Assembly: GCF_002979535.1 (NCBI RefSeq)
Contig: NZ_PCPB01000005.1
Coordinates: 62,001-126,000 of the forward strand
Length of the DNA: 64,000 nucleotides
Origin: Brevundimonas sp. MYb52
GTDB taxonomy: Bacteria; Pseudomonadota; Alphaproteobacteria; Caulobacterales; Caulobacteraceae
Direction: 5' to 3'
Of this stretch, positions 48,160 through 56,304 are shown in pieces. The translations under genes and the position numbers were made by a program. Under the pieces are notes generated by a model that saw only the letters and a list, made by a program, of their open reading frames with translations, had not been told where the DNA came from and searched no databases. Each line of letters begins with the position of its first letter. Position 1 is the stretch's first letter.

Positions 48160-48691
48160 GAAGTCCGCCGCCAAAGCCCTCCCCCTCGAGTGGGGAGGGT
48201 TGGGTGGGGGTGAGGGCAGGTCAGGTCAGAAACGAGGCGCGGGAGGCGTCGCGCGGTCCGGCTTCACCCTGGTCGAGCTTCTGATGGTGGTCGCCATCAT
48301 GGGGCTGGCCGCCTCGGCGGTGGTTCTGGCCGTGCCTGACCCGCGCCCGCCCGTCGGCGACGAGGCCGAGCGTTTCGCCGCGCGGCTGGTGCGGGCGCGC
48401 GAGGAAGCCCTGTTGACCAACCGCGCCGTGGCGGTCGAGGCCACGGCGACGGGCTATGCCTTTGCCAGCTTCGACGGCGTCCAGTGGTCGCCCCTGACCG
48501 AGGGACCGTTCGGTGAGGAACACTGGGCCGAGGACACCGCCGCGCGGCCAGACGGCCTGCCGGCAGATACGCCCCTGCGCGTCGTCTTCGATCCGACCGG
48601 CGTGGCCGACGCGGCCAGCCTGACCCTGTCGCGCGGCCCGCGCGCTGTGACCGTCGCCGTCGATGCGGCGGGCGAGGTGCGGGTGAAATGA
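48128..48691 (+). CDS. gspH: Minor pseudopilin GspH with repeat-encoded leader
   Basis: 187 aa if ATG 48128 is used, giving a 32-base overlap with gspG; a TTG at 48200 (preceded by GGGGAGGG) is the other possible start. Cleavage is in ARSG-FTLVELLMVVAIMGLAASAVVLA. The leader is unusual because the palindromic repeat at 48177-48215 falls inside it, encoding roughly ALPLEWGGLGGGEG. The globular part (GDEAERFAARLVRAREEALLTNRAVAVEATATGYAF) is typical GspH. It belongs to the pseudopilus tip complex with GspI-J-K. Confidence 0.88.
   Translation: MTPTSATGRAEKSAAKALPLEWGGLGGGEGRSGQKRGAGGVARSGFTLVELLMVVAIMGLAASAVVLAVPDPRPPVGDEAERFAARLVRAREEALLTNRAVAVEATATGYAFASFDGVQWSPLTEGPFGEEHWAEDTAARPDGLPADTPLRVVFDPTGVADAASLTLSRGPRAVTVAVDAAGEVRVK
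48177..48215 (+). repeat. Palindromic repeat, family A, single copy inside gspH leader
   Basis: Arms CCCTCCCC (48177-48184) and GGGGAGGG (48192-48199) around CTCGAG, followed by TTGGGTGGGGGTGAGG. The same unit occurs as an inverted pair at 56142-56291. Here it lies between the gspG stop (48159) and the GspH cleavage site, and is read in frame. Confidence 0.82.
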
Positions 48692-49044
48692 GCCGCCGGG
48701 GCTTCACCCTGATCGAGCTTCTGGTGGCGCTGGCGGTGTTCGCTCTGGCTGCGCTGGCCCTGCTGAACCTCGGCGGTGAGAACACGCGTTCGGCGGCGCG
48801 CGCCGAGACGCGGACCCTCGGCGGCATCGTGGCCGAGAACCTGGCGGTCGAGGCCATGACCGCCGAGCCCGCCCCGGCGCCCGGCGACAGCGACGGGTCT
48901 GAAGCCCTGGCCGGTCGCGACTGGCGCTGGACCCGCGCGGTCACGGCCACTGACGACCCCGACATCCTGCGCATCGACATCCGCGTCTCCGACGACGAGG
49001 GGCAGGCGGCCGAGCGCGTCCTGTTCCGGGCGGCGGGTCAATGA
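48688..49044 (+). CDS. gspI: Minor pseudopilin GspI
   Basis: 118 aa. Short leader MSRRG then FTLIELLVALAVFALAALALL with Glu at +5. The pattern RSAARAETRTLGGIVAENLAVEAM and the short globular domain agree with GspI. Four-base overlaps with gspH and gspJ. It nucleates the GspI-J-K tip. Confidence 0.92.
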   Translation: MSRRGFTLIELLVALAVFALAALALLNLGGENTRSAARAETRTLGGIVAENLAVEAMTAEPAPAPGDSDGSEALAGRDWRWTRAVTATDDPDILRIDIRVSDDEGQAAERVLFRAAGQ

Positions 49045-49631
49045 AACCCCGTTCCGGCTTCACCCTGATCGAGGTGATGATCGCCCTGCTGATCTTCGCC
49101 CTGCTGGCGGCGGCGGGGGTGCTGGTGCTGAGCCAGAGCATCGACAACCGCTTCGTGGTCAAGGCCGCGACCGACCGCACCGCCGAGCTGCAACGCCTGC
49201 GCGCCACCCTGCGCGCCGACCTGGGTCAGGCCGCACCGCGCCGGGTGAGGGCGGCCAACGGCCAGCCCGCGTCCTCGCCCATCCTCGCTGCCGAGGCGCC
49301 GGGCGATCCCCTGCTGGTCCTGGTCCGCGCCGGGTGGAGCAACCCGGACGGCCGCCCGCGCGCCGCGTTGCAAAGGGTCGAATACCGGCTGGTCGAGGAT
49401 CGGCTGGAGCGGCGGGTCTATCCCTATCTGGACGGCGCCCGGCCCGGCCCGCCGCAGGTCCTCTATCAAGGCGTCAGCGCCCCAAGCTTGGCCTTCATCA
49501 GCGCGGGCGCCGAGACACCGCGCTTCATCCCGTCGCCGGATCGGCCCCTGCCGGACGCCGTGCGTCTGGATCTGACGCTGGAGGGCTATGGCCCGGTGCG
49601 CCAGCTGTTCGTGGTCGGGGGCGGGCGATGA
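49041..49631 (+). CDS. gspJ: Minor pseudopilin GspJ
   Basis: 196 aa. Leader MKPRSG then FTLIEVMIALLIFALLAAAGVLVLS with Glu at +5. LQRLRATLRADLGQAAPRRVR and ALQRVEYRLVEDRLERRVYPYLD match GspJ. Overlaps gspI and gspK by four bases. Confidence 0.92.
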   Translation: MKPRSGFTLIEVMIALLIFALLAAAGVLVLSQSIDNRFVVKAATDRTAELQRLRATLRADLGQAAPRRVRAANGQPASSPILAAEAPGDPLLVLVRAGWSNPDGRPRAALQRVEYRLVEDRLERRVYPYLDGARPGPPQVLYQGVSAPSLAFISAGAETPRFIPSPDRPLPDAVRLDLTLEGYGPVRQLFVVGGGR

Positions 49632-50614
49632 GGGCGCGTCTGCGAAACCGTGAAGGCATGGCCCTGCTGACCGTCCTGCTGCTGGTGGCGGTGATGGCGG
49701 CGGTGGCGGTGCTGGTGCTGGACGACATCCGCTTCTCGGTTCGCCGCACCATGAATGCGGAAACCCAGAGCCAGGCCCAGTGGTATGCAGCGGGGGCGGA
49801 AAGCCTGGCGCGGCGTCAGATCGACCGCCTGCGCGACCTCGATCCGGCCAAGACGCCGATCCAGCCCGACTGGAACGGGCGGGTGCTGAGCTTCCCGGTC
49901 GAGGACGGCTCGATCACGGCGCGTCTGAGCGACGGTCAGGCCTGCTTCAACCTGAACAGCGTGGTCGAGGGCCAACTGGAGGTCTATGTCGCCCGGCCTC
50001 TAGGCGTTCAGCAGTTCGTCGCTCTGGGCCGCGTCCTGAACCTGCCCGAGGGGCGGATGCGGGCCATCGCCGACGCCCTGACCGACTGGATCGACACCGA
50101 CACGACCCCGCGCGCGCAAGGCGGCGAGGACGCCGCCTACGCCGGGCAGAGCAAGCCCCATCGCACCGCCGGAACCCTGCTGGCCGAGGTCAGCGAATTG
50201 CGCGCGGTGAAGGGGGTGGACGCCGAGACCTATGCGACCTTGAGGCCCTATCTGTGCGCCCTGCCGACCACGGCCCTGTCGCCGGTCAATCCCAATACGC
50301 TGCGGCCGGACCAGGCGCCGCTGCTGGTCATGCTGGCGGACGGCAAGCTGAGCCTGGCCTCGGCCCGCGCCGCCATCGCCGCGCGGCCCGTCAGCGGCTG
50401 GAGCGACGCCAACGCCTTCCTGATGCAGGGGGCGATGCGGGGTGTCGAATGGCCAATCCCGGTGCAGGACCAACTGACGGTCCTGACCCGCTTCTTCAAC
50501 CTGCGCGTGGATGTGGAGTTCGGCGGCAGCCGGGCCGTCCGCACCGCACTGATCGAGCTGCCTCAGGTCGGGCCTGCGCGCACTGTCATCCAACGCTGGA
50601 CCCTGGACGAATGA
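49628..50614 (+). CDS. gspK: Minor pseudopilin GspK
   Basis: 328 aa from ATG 49628. The leader ends at RNREG and is followed by MALLTVLLLVAVMAAVAVLVLDD; no Glu at +5, as is usual for GspK. The large helical domain includes ACFNLNSVV (the Phe-Asn-Leu-Asn motif), ALTDWIDTDTTPR and LSELRAVKG-like VSELRAVKGVD. It caps the pseudopilus tip. ATGA overlap with gspJ; four bases into gspL. Confidence 0.92.
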   Translation: MRARLRNREGMALLTVLLLVAVMAAVAVLVLDDIRFSVRRTMNAETQSQAQWYAAGAESLARRQIDRLRDLDPAKTPIQPDWNGRVLSFPVEDGSITARLSDGQACFNLNSVVEGQLEVYVARPLGVQQFVALGRVLNLPEGRMRAIADALTDWIDTDTTPRAQGGEDAAYAGQSKPHRTAGTLLAEVSELRAVKGVDAETYATLRPYLCALPTTALSPVNPNTLRPDQAPLLVMLADGKLSLASARAAIAARPVSGWSDANAFLMQGAMRGVEWPIPVQDQLTVLTRFFNLRVDVEFGGSRAVRTALIELPQVGPARTVIQRWTLDE

Positions 50615-51708
50615 GCCGCATCCGACTGATCCTGATCCCGCCCTCGGCGGCCCTGCCGGCGACCTGCCTGACGCTGGACGCGCAGGGGCGCGTGCTGACG
50701 CGCGGCGTGGTCGAGCTGGGCGGGCCTGCGGCCGAGCCCATGCGGACCGTCGCCGTGGTTCCCGGCGCCGACGTGCTGATCCGCTGGCTGGACCTGCCCA
50801 CGGGCAGTTCGGCGCAGGTCGCGGCGGCGACGCTGCATCTGTTGCGCGACGACCTGGCCGCGCCCGCCGACCGGTTGAGCGCGGCCCTGGGGCCGGTTCC
50901 GGCGCCGGGCGAGCGGCGGCTGGTCGCCGTGGTCGGGCGCGGTCTGTTGCAGGCCTGGGGCGACTATCTGTCGAGCCTTGGCCTGAAGGCCGACGTCATG
51001 ATCCCCGACAGCCTGGTCCTGCCCGAACCGGCGGAGGACGGGGCCTTGAGCGCCGCTGTCTTCGGCGCCGACCTGGCCCTGCGCGGACGCGAACTGGCGC
51101 TCAGCCTCCAGCCCGATCTGGCCGAGGCCGTGGCTGCTGGACGCGTGCTGGAACGCATCGATCGCGCCGACGAGATCGAGCGCCTGCTGGCCGCCGCCGC
51201 CCTGAACCCGCCGGTCAACCTGTTGGCCGGGGCGGGGCGCCGGGTCGAGGCCGACCGACGCGGCTGGAAGCGGGCGGGCGCGCTGGCGGGGGTCCTGCTC
51301 ATCTCGCCGCTGATCCTGATTCTGGCCGCCGCTGGGCATGATGAATGGCGCGCCCGCGACGCCGAGCAGCGCGCCGAGGCCGCTGCGCGCCAGGCCTTCC
51401 CCGACATCGCGCCAACCGCCGACGCGGTGGCCGAGGCCACGCGCCGCCTGACCACCGCCCCGCCGCCGGGCGGGACGACGGCCGCCGCCGCCGCCCTGTT
51501 CGCCGCCGTCGAGAGCGTCGAAGGCGCGGAACTGGACAGTCTGACCGCCGACGAGGGCGGGGTGCGCGCCACCGTCACCTACGCCGCCTATCAGGACCTC
51601 GAGGCCCTGCAGCAGGTCATGGCCGCGCGGGGCATGAGCCTGACCGACGAAAGCACCGTGGACGACCAGGGCAAGGTCGTCTCGGAAGTCCGCGTGGGAG
51701 GCGCCTGA
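50611..51708 (+). CDS. gspL: Type II secretion system protein GspL
   Basis: 365 aa from ATG 50611. The N-terminal ~230 residues form the actin-like cytoplasmic domain (IRWLDLPTGSSAQVAAATLHLLRDDLA), a transmembrane segment lies at ~231-247 (GALAGVLLISPLILILAAA), and a ferredoxin-like periplasmic domain is at the C-terminus. It recruits GspE to the membrane together with GspM. It ends with a one-base TGATG overlap. Confidence 0.88.
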   Translation: MSRIRLILIPPSAALPATCLTLDAQGRVLTRGVVELGGPAAEPMRTVAVVPGADVLIRWLDLPTGSSAQVAAATLHLLRDDLAAPADRLSAALGPVPAPGERRLVAVVGRGLLQAWGDYLSSLGLKADVMIPDSLVLPEPAEDGALSAAVFGADLALRGRELALSLQPDLAEAVAAGRVLERIDRADEIERLLAAAALNPPVNLLAGAGRRVEADRRGWKRAGALAGVLLISPLILILAAAGHDEWRARDAEQRAEAAARQAFPDIAPTADAVAEATRRLTTAPPPGGTTAAAAALFAAVESVEGAELDSLTADEGGVRATVTYAAYQDLEALQQVMAARGMSLTDESTVDDQGKVVSEVRVGGA

Positions 51709-52184
51709 TGAACCGGATGATCCAGTCGATCGGCCTGTGGTGGGGCGGCCGTTCGGCGCGTGAACAGAAGATGTTGGCGGTCATGGGGCTGCTGATCGCG
51801 GCCGTCCTGATCTGGCTTCTGGTCGTGCGGCCCGCCTTCGCCTGGCGCGAGGCGGCGGCGGAACGGAGGGGCGAGGCGACGGTCGCCCTGAGCCGCATCG
51901 AGGTCGGCTTGGCGGCGCGGACGCCGGCCAGGGCGGGGGCGCGCATGCCCTTGGTCGAGGTCGAACAGGCGGCGCGCAGTGCGGCGGAAGCGGCGGGTCT
52001 GGCCGTCACCCTGTCGGTGGACGAGGCGGGCGGCCTGGGGTTCGACGCGCCGGGCGTGACCACGACCGCCCTGTTCGGCTGGCTGGCGGTCCTCAAGGCT
52101 GAGTATGGCGTGGAAGTCGTGGACCTGACGGTGATCGAGAACGCCGATGCGACCCTGGATGCGACCGGCGTCGTCGGCGGCTAG
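51708..52184 (+). CDS. gspM: Type II secretion system protein GspM
   Basis: 158 aa from ATG 51708. A short cytoplasmic N-terminus, one transmembrane segment (~23-41, MLAVMGLLIAAVLIWLLVV) and a periplasmic ferredoxin-like domain (MPLVEVEQAARSAAEAAGLAVTLS, FGWLAVLKAEYGVEVVDLTV). It partners GspL. Last gsp gene; no gspN is present. Confidence 0.88.
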   Translation: MNRMIQSIGLWWGGRSAREQKMLAVMGLLIAAVLIWLLVVRPAFAWREAAAERRGEATVALSRIEVGLAARTPARAGARMPLVEVEQAARSAAEAAGLAVTLSVDEAGGLGFDAPGVTTTALFGWLAVLKAEYGVEVVDLTVIENADATLDATGVVGG

Positions 52185-52204
52185 GTCGTGAACTCGGTTA
52201 TTCG

Positions 52205-52217
52205 GTATCAGCGATAC
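52205..52217. promoter_or_regulatory. Palindromic site upstream of the LuxR-type gene
   Basis: GTATC-AGC-GATAC, 48 bases before the regulator start, in an AT-rich stretch between gspM and the regulator. The shape fits a binding site for a dimeric HTH protein, possibly the regulator itself (inference). Confidence 0.4.
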
Positions 52218-52264
52218 ATTTTATCGTCTGGACGTAACGGGGGCGGATTCGTTAACGCTGCGCT

Positions 52265-52735
52265 GTGGCCAAGGAATCTTCAGTGCCGAAATTGACGCAA
52301 CGTGAGCTGGAAGTCGTCCAGCTCGCGGGTCTGCGGCTGGGCGACAAGGAGATCGCGCAGCGGCTCGACCTGTCGCCGCGCACGGTCCAGAACCACCTGC
52401 ATCGCGCCTATGAAAAGCTGGGCGTATCCGACCGTTTGCAGGCTGCGCGTCGCCTGAGTGAAAACTACTCAGGGGAAATACTCCCCCTATCCGAGCCGGT
52501 CTCGATTGAGCCAGTTGCGGCTGTCTCCGCAGCGTCTTCGCCGATGCTCGAGAACGGGACGCGGCGGTCGCTCTATGAACGATATGTCGCGTTGGACGGC
52601 TGGCGCCGACCCAGGAAGCTGGGGGGCTCCCTGCTGTGGCTGATCCTTGCCTGGTCTCTGGCCTGGCTGTTGATCGCCGCGGTCGGCGCCAGCCTCGCCA
52701 ACCCGGTTCTCGAACTGATCGAAAGCCTGCGGTGA
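52265..52735 (+). CDS. LuxR-type HTH protein with C-terminal membrane anchor
   Basis: 156 aa from a GTG at 52265; GTG 52283 is an alternative. The helix-turn-helix of the GerE/LuxR type comes first (~10-62, LTQRELEVVQLAGLRLGDKEIAQRLDLS), which is reversed from the usual layout. After a ~50-residue linker a single transmembrane segment (~122-144, LLWLILAWSLAWLLIAAVG) closes the protein. No sensory domain. It may be a membrane-tethered regulator; targets are unknown. Codon use fits the genome. Confidence 0.78.
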   Translation: MAKESSVPKLTQRELEVVQLAGLRLGDKEIAQRLDLSPRTVQNHLHRAYEKLGVSDRLQAARRLSENYSGEILPLSEPVSIEPVAAVSAASSPMLENGTRRSLYERYVALDGWRRPRKLGGSLLWLILAWSLAWLLIAAVGASLANPVLELIESLR

Positions 52736-52848
52736 CTTCGGAATTCACCGGGGTAATCGATGATGACAGGCCAATGAGCAAACGTCCCGAACGGGTCGTC
52801 GGCGCCGCCCAGGGCGGAACCGGTCGACGCGCGGGCTGATTTCGAACC

Positions 52849-53325
52849 ATGCACCCCGTTCAGATCGCTCTCATCCTCGCCAACCTGATCGCCTTCGCCC
52901 TGCTGCTGTGGCGCGGCGAGACGGTCGAACGACTGGCCGTGGTCGCCCTTACGGCGGCCCAGGTCCTGTCGGTTCTGGTCCTGGGATGGGACATCGACGG
53001 CTTTCGGGTCGGGGTGATGCTGGTGGATCTGGCCTTGTTCGGCGCGCTGTGGGCGCTGGCTGAACACGGTCGTCGCTGGTGGCTGGTCGCCTGCGCCGGA
53101 TTTCAGCTGATCATCGTGTTCAGCCATCTGGCCCCCTTTTTCGCTCACGAGCGGTTGGGATGGGCGGCGGTCACCTTGCAATGGGTCGCCTGGACCTTCG
53201 TCAGCCTGACGGCCTTCGTCGGGATCTGGGAAGCTGGGGCGGCCCGACGCTTCGCCCAGGAGGGGCGTGATGGCGCAGCAATGGACCATGGAAGCGGCGC
53301 GCGCGCTGCTGCATCAGTGGAATAG
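52849..53325 (+). CDS. Small five-helix membrane protein, unrecognised
   Basis: 158 aa with hydrophobic segments at ~4-21, 29-47, 54-71, 77-93 and 107-128, ending in a polar Gly/Ala-rich tail. No family is recognised. It starts 113 bases after the membrane-anchored LuxR-type gene and its last 56 bases overlap the next gene in another frame. The tail encoded in the overlap may be dispensable. The three genes may form a unit (inference). Confidence 0.65.
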   Translation: MHPVQIALILANLIAFALLLWRGETVERLAVVALTAAQVLSVLVLGWDIDGFRVGVMLVDLALFGALWALAEHGRRWWLVACAGFQLIIVFSHLAPFFAHERLGWAAVTLQWVAWTFVSLTAFVGIWEAGAARRFAQEGRDGAAMDHGSGARAAASVE

Positions 53326-53596
53326 CCGAAAGGTCGAAAGCGCGGTCCGCGTGGGCGGGCTGACGGTCGATCTGGGCGATCTGGAGCATTGGCTGCTGGA
53401 TCAGAAGCCGACCTCCCTGGCCGAGGCGGAACGTCTGCTGGACCTGATCTCGGCGCACGAATCCGGGGCCGCGAGCGACCTTGGCGGCCTGTGCCGGGTG
53501 GGCGGCGCAGTGCGCAACGACATCGATCCGCATCGTAGCCGGGTCGAGGTCAGTTTTGCGCCCCAGGCCTCCGGCCCCCTGGCGGGACGCGCCTGA
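53270..53596 (+). CDS. Small hypothetical protein
   Basis: 108 aa from ATG 53270, where AGGAGG lies six bases upstream (a GTG directly before it is also in frame). A soluble helical N-terminus (TMEAARALLHQW) is followed by a short beta-rich stretch (SAVRVGGLTVDLGDLEHWLL). No motif recognised. The strong ribosome site inside the preceding gene supports it as real. Confidence 0.6.
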   Translation: MAQQWTMEAARALLHQWNSRKVESAVRVGGLTVDLGDLEHWLLDQKPTSLAEAERLLDLISAHESGAASDLGGLCRVGGAVRNDIDPHRSRVEVSFAPQASGPLAGRA

Positions 53597-53736
53597 AAGT
53601 CATCGTGGGCTGACGAAAAGTCACCGATTGCTGACCTGAGGTAAGGCTTTCAACGGCCGGAACCGACTGCTAGAGCGCGACTTCTGTCCGCGACAAAGGC
53701 TGTGCGCCGTCGCTCCGCAAAGCGGTTTCCCCTTTC

Positions 53737-56112
53737 ATGAACTCCCCTGTCCGCGCCGCGTATCTCGCGTCCGTCGCCTTGCCCCTGCTTGTTTTCGCCG
53801 CGCCCACGTTCGCAGAGGATGCGGCGACCGAAGGGCCGACTCAGGTGTCCGAGATCGTGGTGACGGCCCAGCGGCGCGAGGCGACCCTGGCGTCCACGCC
53901 CCTGTCGCTGACGGTGGCGGCCCAGCCGCTGCTGAACGACGTCGGCGTGCACGACATCAAGGACCTGCAGATCCTGACGCCGGGCCTGGTGGTGGCCTCG
54001 ACCTCGAACCAGACCTTCACCACGGCCCGCATTCGCGGCGTCGGCACGGTGGGCGACAATCCGGGGCTGGAAAGCTCGGTCGGCGTCATGATCGACGGCG
54101 TCTATCGCCCGCGCAACGGCGTGGCCCTGGGCGACCTGGGCGAGGTCGAGCGCATCGAGGTGCTGAAGGGCCCGCAGGCGACCCTGTTCGGCAAGAACAC
54201 CTCGGCGGGCGTCATCAACGTCGTCACCGCCGCGCCGTCTTTCACGCCCCGGATGGCGGGCGAGGCGACCTTCGGCGACTACGGGACCGCAGGCGGCTCC
54301 GTCTCACTGACCGGCCCGATCGTGGATGAGGTTCTGGCGGGGCGGCTCTATGTCGCCGCGCGCCGCCGCGACGGCCTCTATGACGTGAAAACCGGAGACG
54401 GCCCGCGCACCGAAACCGACGATCAGAACGAACATTACGACACCGTGCGCGGCCAGCTTTTGTGGAAGGTCACGCCCGACCTGACCGCGCGCCTGACCGC
54501 CGACTGGACCGAGCGGGACGAGCGCTGCTGCGTCGGCGTGCAACTGGTCATGGGAAGCACCGCGCCCCTGCTGGCGACCTTCGCGCCCGACGGCGGGGTG
54601 GCGGCGACGCCCAATCCCTGGGCCCGCGTCGCCTACTCGAACCGCGACACCAACACCCGTATCCGCGACAAGGGTCTGGCCCTGCACCTGACCGCAAACC
54701 TGGGCTGGGCCACGCTTGAGAGCACCACGGCGGTGCGCGACTGGCGCGGCGTCATCAGCCAGGACTGGGATTTCACCTCGGCCGACCTGGCCTATCGCCC
54801 CGACGACGGCAGTTGGTCCAACCGCTTCCGCACCCTGACGCAGGAGGTCCGCCTGTCGGGTCGCCGCGATCGCCTGGACTGGTCGGCGGGCCTCTTCCTG
54901 TCGGACGAGAAGCTGACCCGTCGTGACAGCCTCTTCTACGGCGCCGACTATGAGGGCTATGTCAGCCGTCTGCTGTCGCGCACCAGCGCCAATCCGCTGG
55001 GCGATCCGACCTATGTCTCGACCCTGACCGGCCTGCCGGTGGGCGCGAGCTTCGTCGAGGGCGAGGGCCAGTTGGACCGCTACTGGCAGACGGCCCAGAG
55101 CGCCGCCCTGTTCGCCCAGGCCTCCTATGCCGTGACCGACCGTCTGACCCTGACCGGGGGCCTGCGCCGCACGCATGAGACCAAGGACATGGACGCGGCC
55201 TATGAGAACACCGACGGCGGCCGCGCCTGCGCCGCCGCACTGGCCAATGGCGTGGTCAACGGCACCCTGTGCCTGCCCTGGTCCAACCCGGCCTTCAACG
55301 GCCTGAAGACGTCCGAGACGGTCAAGGACGAGGCCTGGACCGGCCTGGCCCGCGCCGAATATCAGGCCAGCGAGGGCGTTCGCCTCTACGCTGGCTGGTC
55401 GCGCGGTCGCAAGAACGGCGGCTTCAACCTGGATCGCGGCCAGACCAACCGCGTGCCCGACGCCTCGCGCGCCTTCGGGGCCGAGACTGCCGACGCCTGG
55501 GAAGCCGGGGTCAAGAGCGTGTTGCTGGAGCGCCGCCTGCTGGTCAGCGCCGCCGCCTTCCGCCAGACCTATGACGACTTCCAATTGAACACCTTCCTGG
55601 GCACCACCTTCCTGGTGCGCTCGATCCCGGAAGTGCGGGCCAAGGGCGTCGAGGCGGACTTCATGTTCCTGCCTGTAGAAGGCCTGTCGCTGCAGGGCGG
55701 CGTGACCTACGCCCAGACCGAATACGGCCATGACCCCGTCGCCGGCTTGCCGCTGCTGGCCGGTCGTCGCCTGAACTTCGCCCCCTTGTGGAGCGGCTCT
55801 CTGGCGGGGACCTATGAGCGGTCGGTGGGCGCCGGCCTGACCGGACGCATCACGCTCGCGGCCAAGTATTCGTCGGAATACAATACCGGCTCGGACCTTG
55901 ATCCGGCCAAGAGCCAGCCGGGCTTCTGGCTGGTCGACGGCCGCGTGGCTCTGGCCAAGGACGAGGCCTGGAGCGTCGAGTTGTGGGGCAAGAACCTGTT
56001 CGATCAGGACTATCGCCAGGTGGCCTTCGGCGCGCCCTTCCAGTCGGGCACCCTGGGCGCCTTCCTCGGCGCGCCGCGCACCGTGGGCGTGACGCTGCGG
56101 GTGGTGCGCTAA
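53737..56112 (+). CDS. TonB-dependent receptor of unknown ligand
   Basis: 791 aa. The signal peptide ends near PTFAED. TonB box VSEIVVTAQRRE, plug with IRGVGTVGDNPGLESSVGVMIDGVYRPR and VEVLKGPQATLFGKNTSAGVINVVT-like EVLKGPQATLFGKN, and a barrel closing in TVGVTLRVVR. This is the iron-siderophore/sterol-like receptor clan common in Caulobacterales and sphingomonads; the ligand cannot be assigned. Two cysteine pairs occur in extracellular-loop positions (ERCCVG, RACAAAL...TLCLPW). No clear ribosome site is seen before the ATG. Confidence 0.87.
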   Translation: MNSPVRAAYLASVALPLLVFAAPTFAEDAATEGPTQVSEIVVTAQRREATLASTPLSLTVAAQPLLNDVGVHDIKDLQILTPGLVVASTSNQTFTTARIRGVGTVGDNPGLESSVGVMIDGVYRPRNGVALGDLGEVERIEVLKGPQATLFGKNTSAGVINVVTAAPSFTPRMAGEATFGDYGTAGGSVSLTGPIVDEVLAGRLYVAARRRDGLYDVKTGDGPRTETDDQNEHYDTVRGQLLWKVTPDLTARLTADWTERDERCCVGVQLVMGSTAPLLATFAPDGGVAATPNPWARVAYSNRDTNTRIRDKGLALHLTANLGWATLESTTAVRDWRGVISQDWDFTSADLAYRPDDGSWSNRFRTLTQEVRLSGRRDRLDWSAGLFLSDEKLTRRDSLFYGADYEGYVSRLLSRTSANPLGDPTYVSTLTGLPVGASFVEGEGQLDRYWQTAQSAALFAQASYAVTDRLTLTGGLRRTHETKDMDAAYENTDGGRACAAALANGVVNGTLCLPWSNPAFNGLKTSETVKDEAWTGLARAEYQASEGVRLYAGWSRGRKNGGFNLDRGQTNRVPDASRAFGAETADAWEAGVKSVLLERRLLVSAAAFRQTYDDFQLNTFLGTTFLVRSIPEVRAKGVEADFMFLPVEGLSLQGGVTYAQTEYGHDPVAGLPLLAGRRLNFAPLWSGSLAGTYERSVGAGLTGRITLAAKYSSEYNTGSDLDPAKSQPGFWLVDGRVALAKDEAWSVELWGKNLFDQDYRQVAFGAPFQSGTLGAFLGAPRTVGVTLRVVR

Positions 56113-56141
56113 GGGGCGGATGAGCCATCCGATCAAAGACT

Positions 56142-56181
56142 CCCTTCCCCCTCGAGGGGGGAAGGGCCGGGGATGGGGGTG
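56142..56181 (+). repeat. Palindromic repeat, family A, copy of inverted pair
   Basis: CCCTTCCCC/GGGGAAGGG hairpin around CTCGAGGG, followed by CCGGGGATGGGGGTG. It pairs with an inverted copy at 56256-56291 and resembles the gspH leader repeat. It lies between the convergent receptor and DUF983 genes and could also block transcription. Confidence 0.82.
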
Positions 56182-56255
56182 TGTGCGCCGCGATTGACGG
56201 GTGTGCGCATGAGACATCGGCGTCTCCGGGGCTTGATCAGCGACGTCGGCGCGAA

Positions 56256-56291
56256 CACCCCCACCCAACCCTCCCCCCTCGAGGGGGAGGG
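56256..56291 (-). repeat. Palindromic repeat, family A, inverted partner
   Basis: The reverse complement reads CCCTCCCCCTCGAGGGGGGA then GGGTTGGGTGGGGGTG, the same unit as at 48177 and 56142. It stands 13 bases beyond the DUF983 stop and is followed on the + strand by CTTTT. Confidence 0.82.
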
Positions 56292-56304
56292 CTTTTGAGG
56301 GAGC

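Noticed and set aside
52774-52839. 21-codon open frame between the LuxR-type gene and the membrane protein gene
   Set aside because: Very short, basic, and with only a weak AGG upstream; not enough evidence to call a gene.
52265-53596. Remnant prophage lysis genes (regulator plus holin-like protein)
   Set aside because: No phage structural, integrase or endolysin genes nearby, and composition equals the genome; the holin idea rests only on small size and membrane helices.
56113-56304. A small gene between the third receptor and DUF983
   Set aside because: The stretch is filled by the family A repeat pair; frames there only translate repeat sequence.
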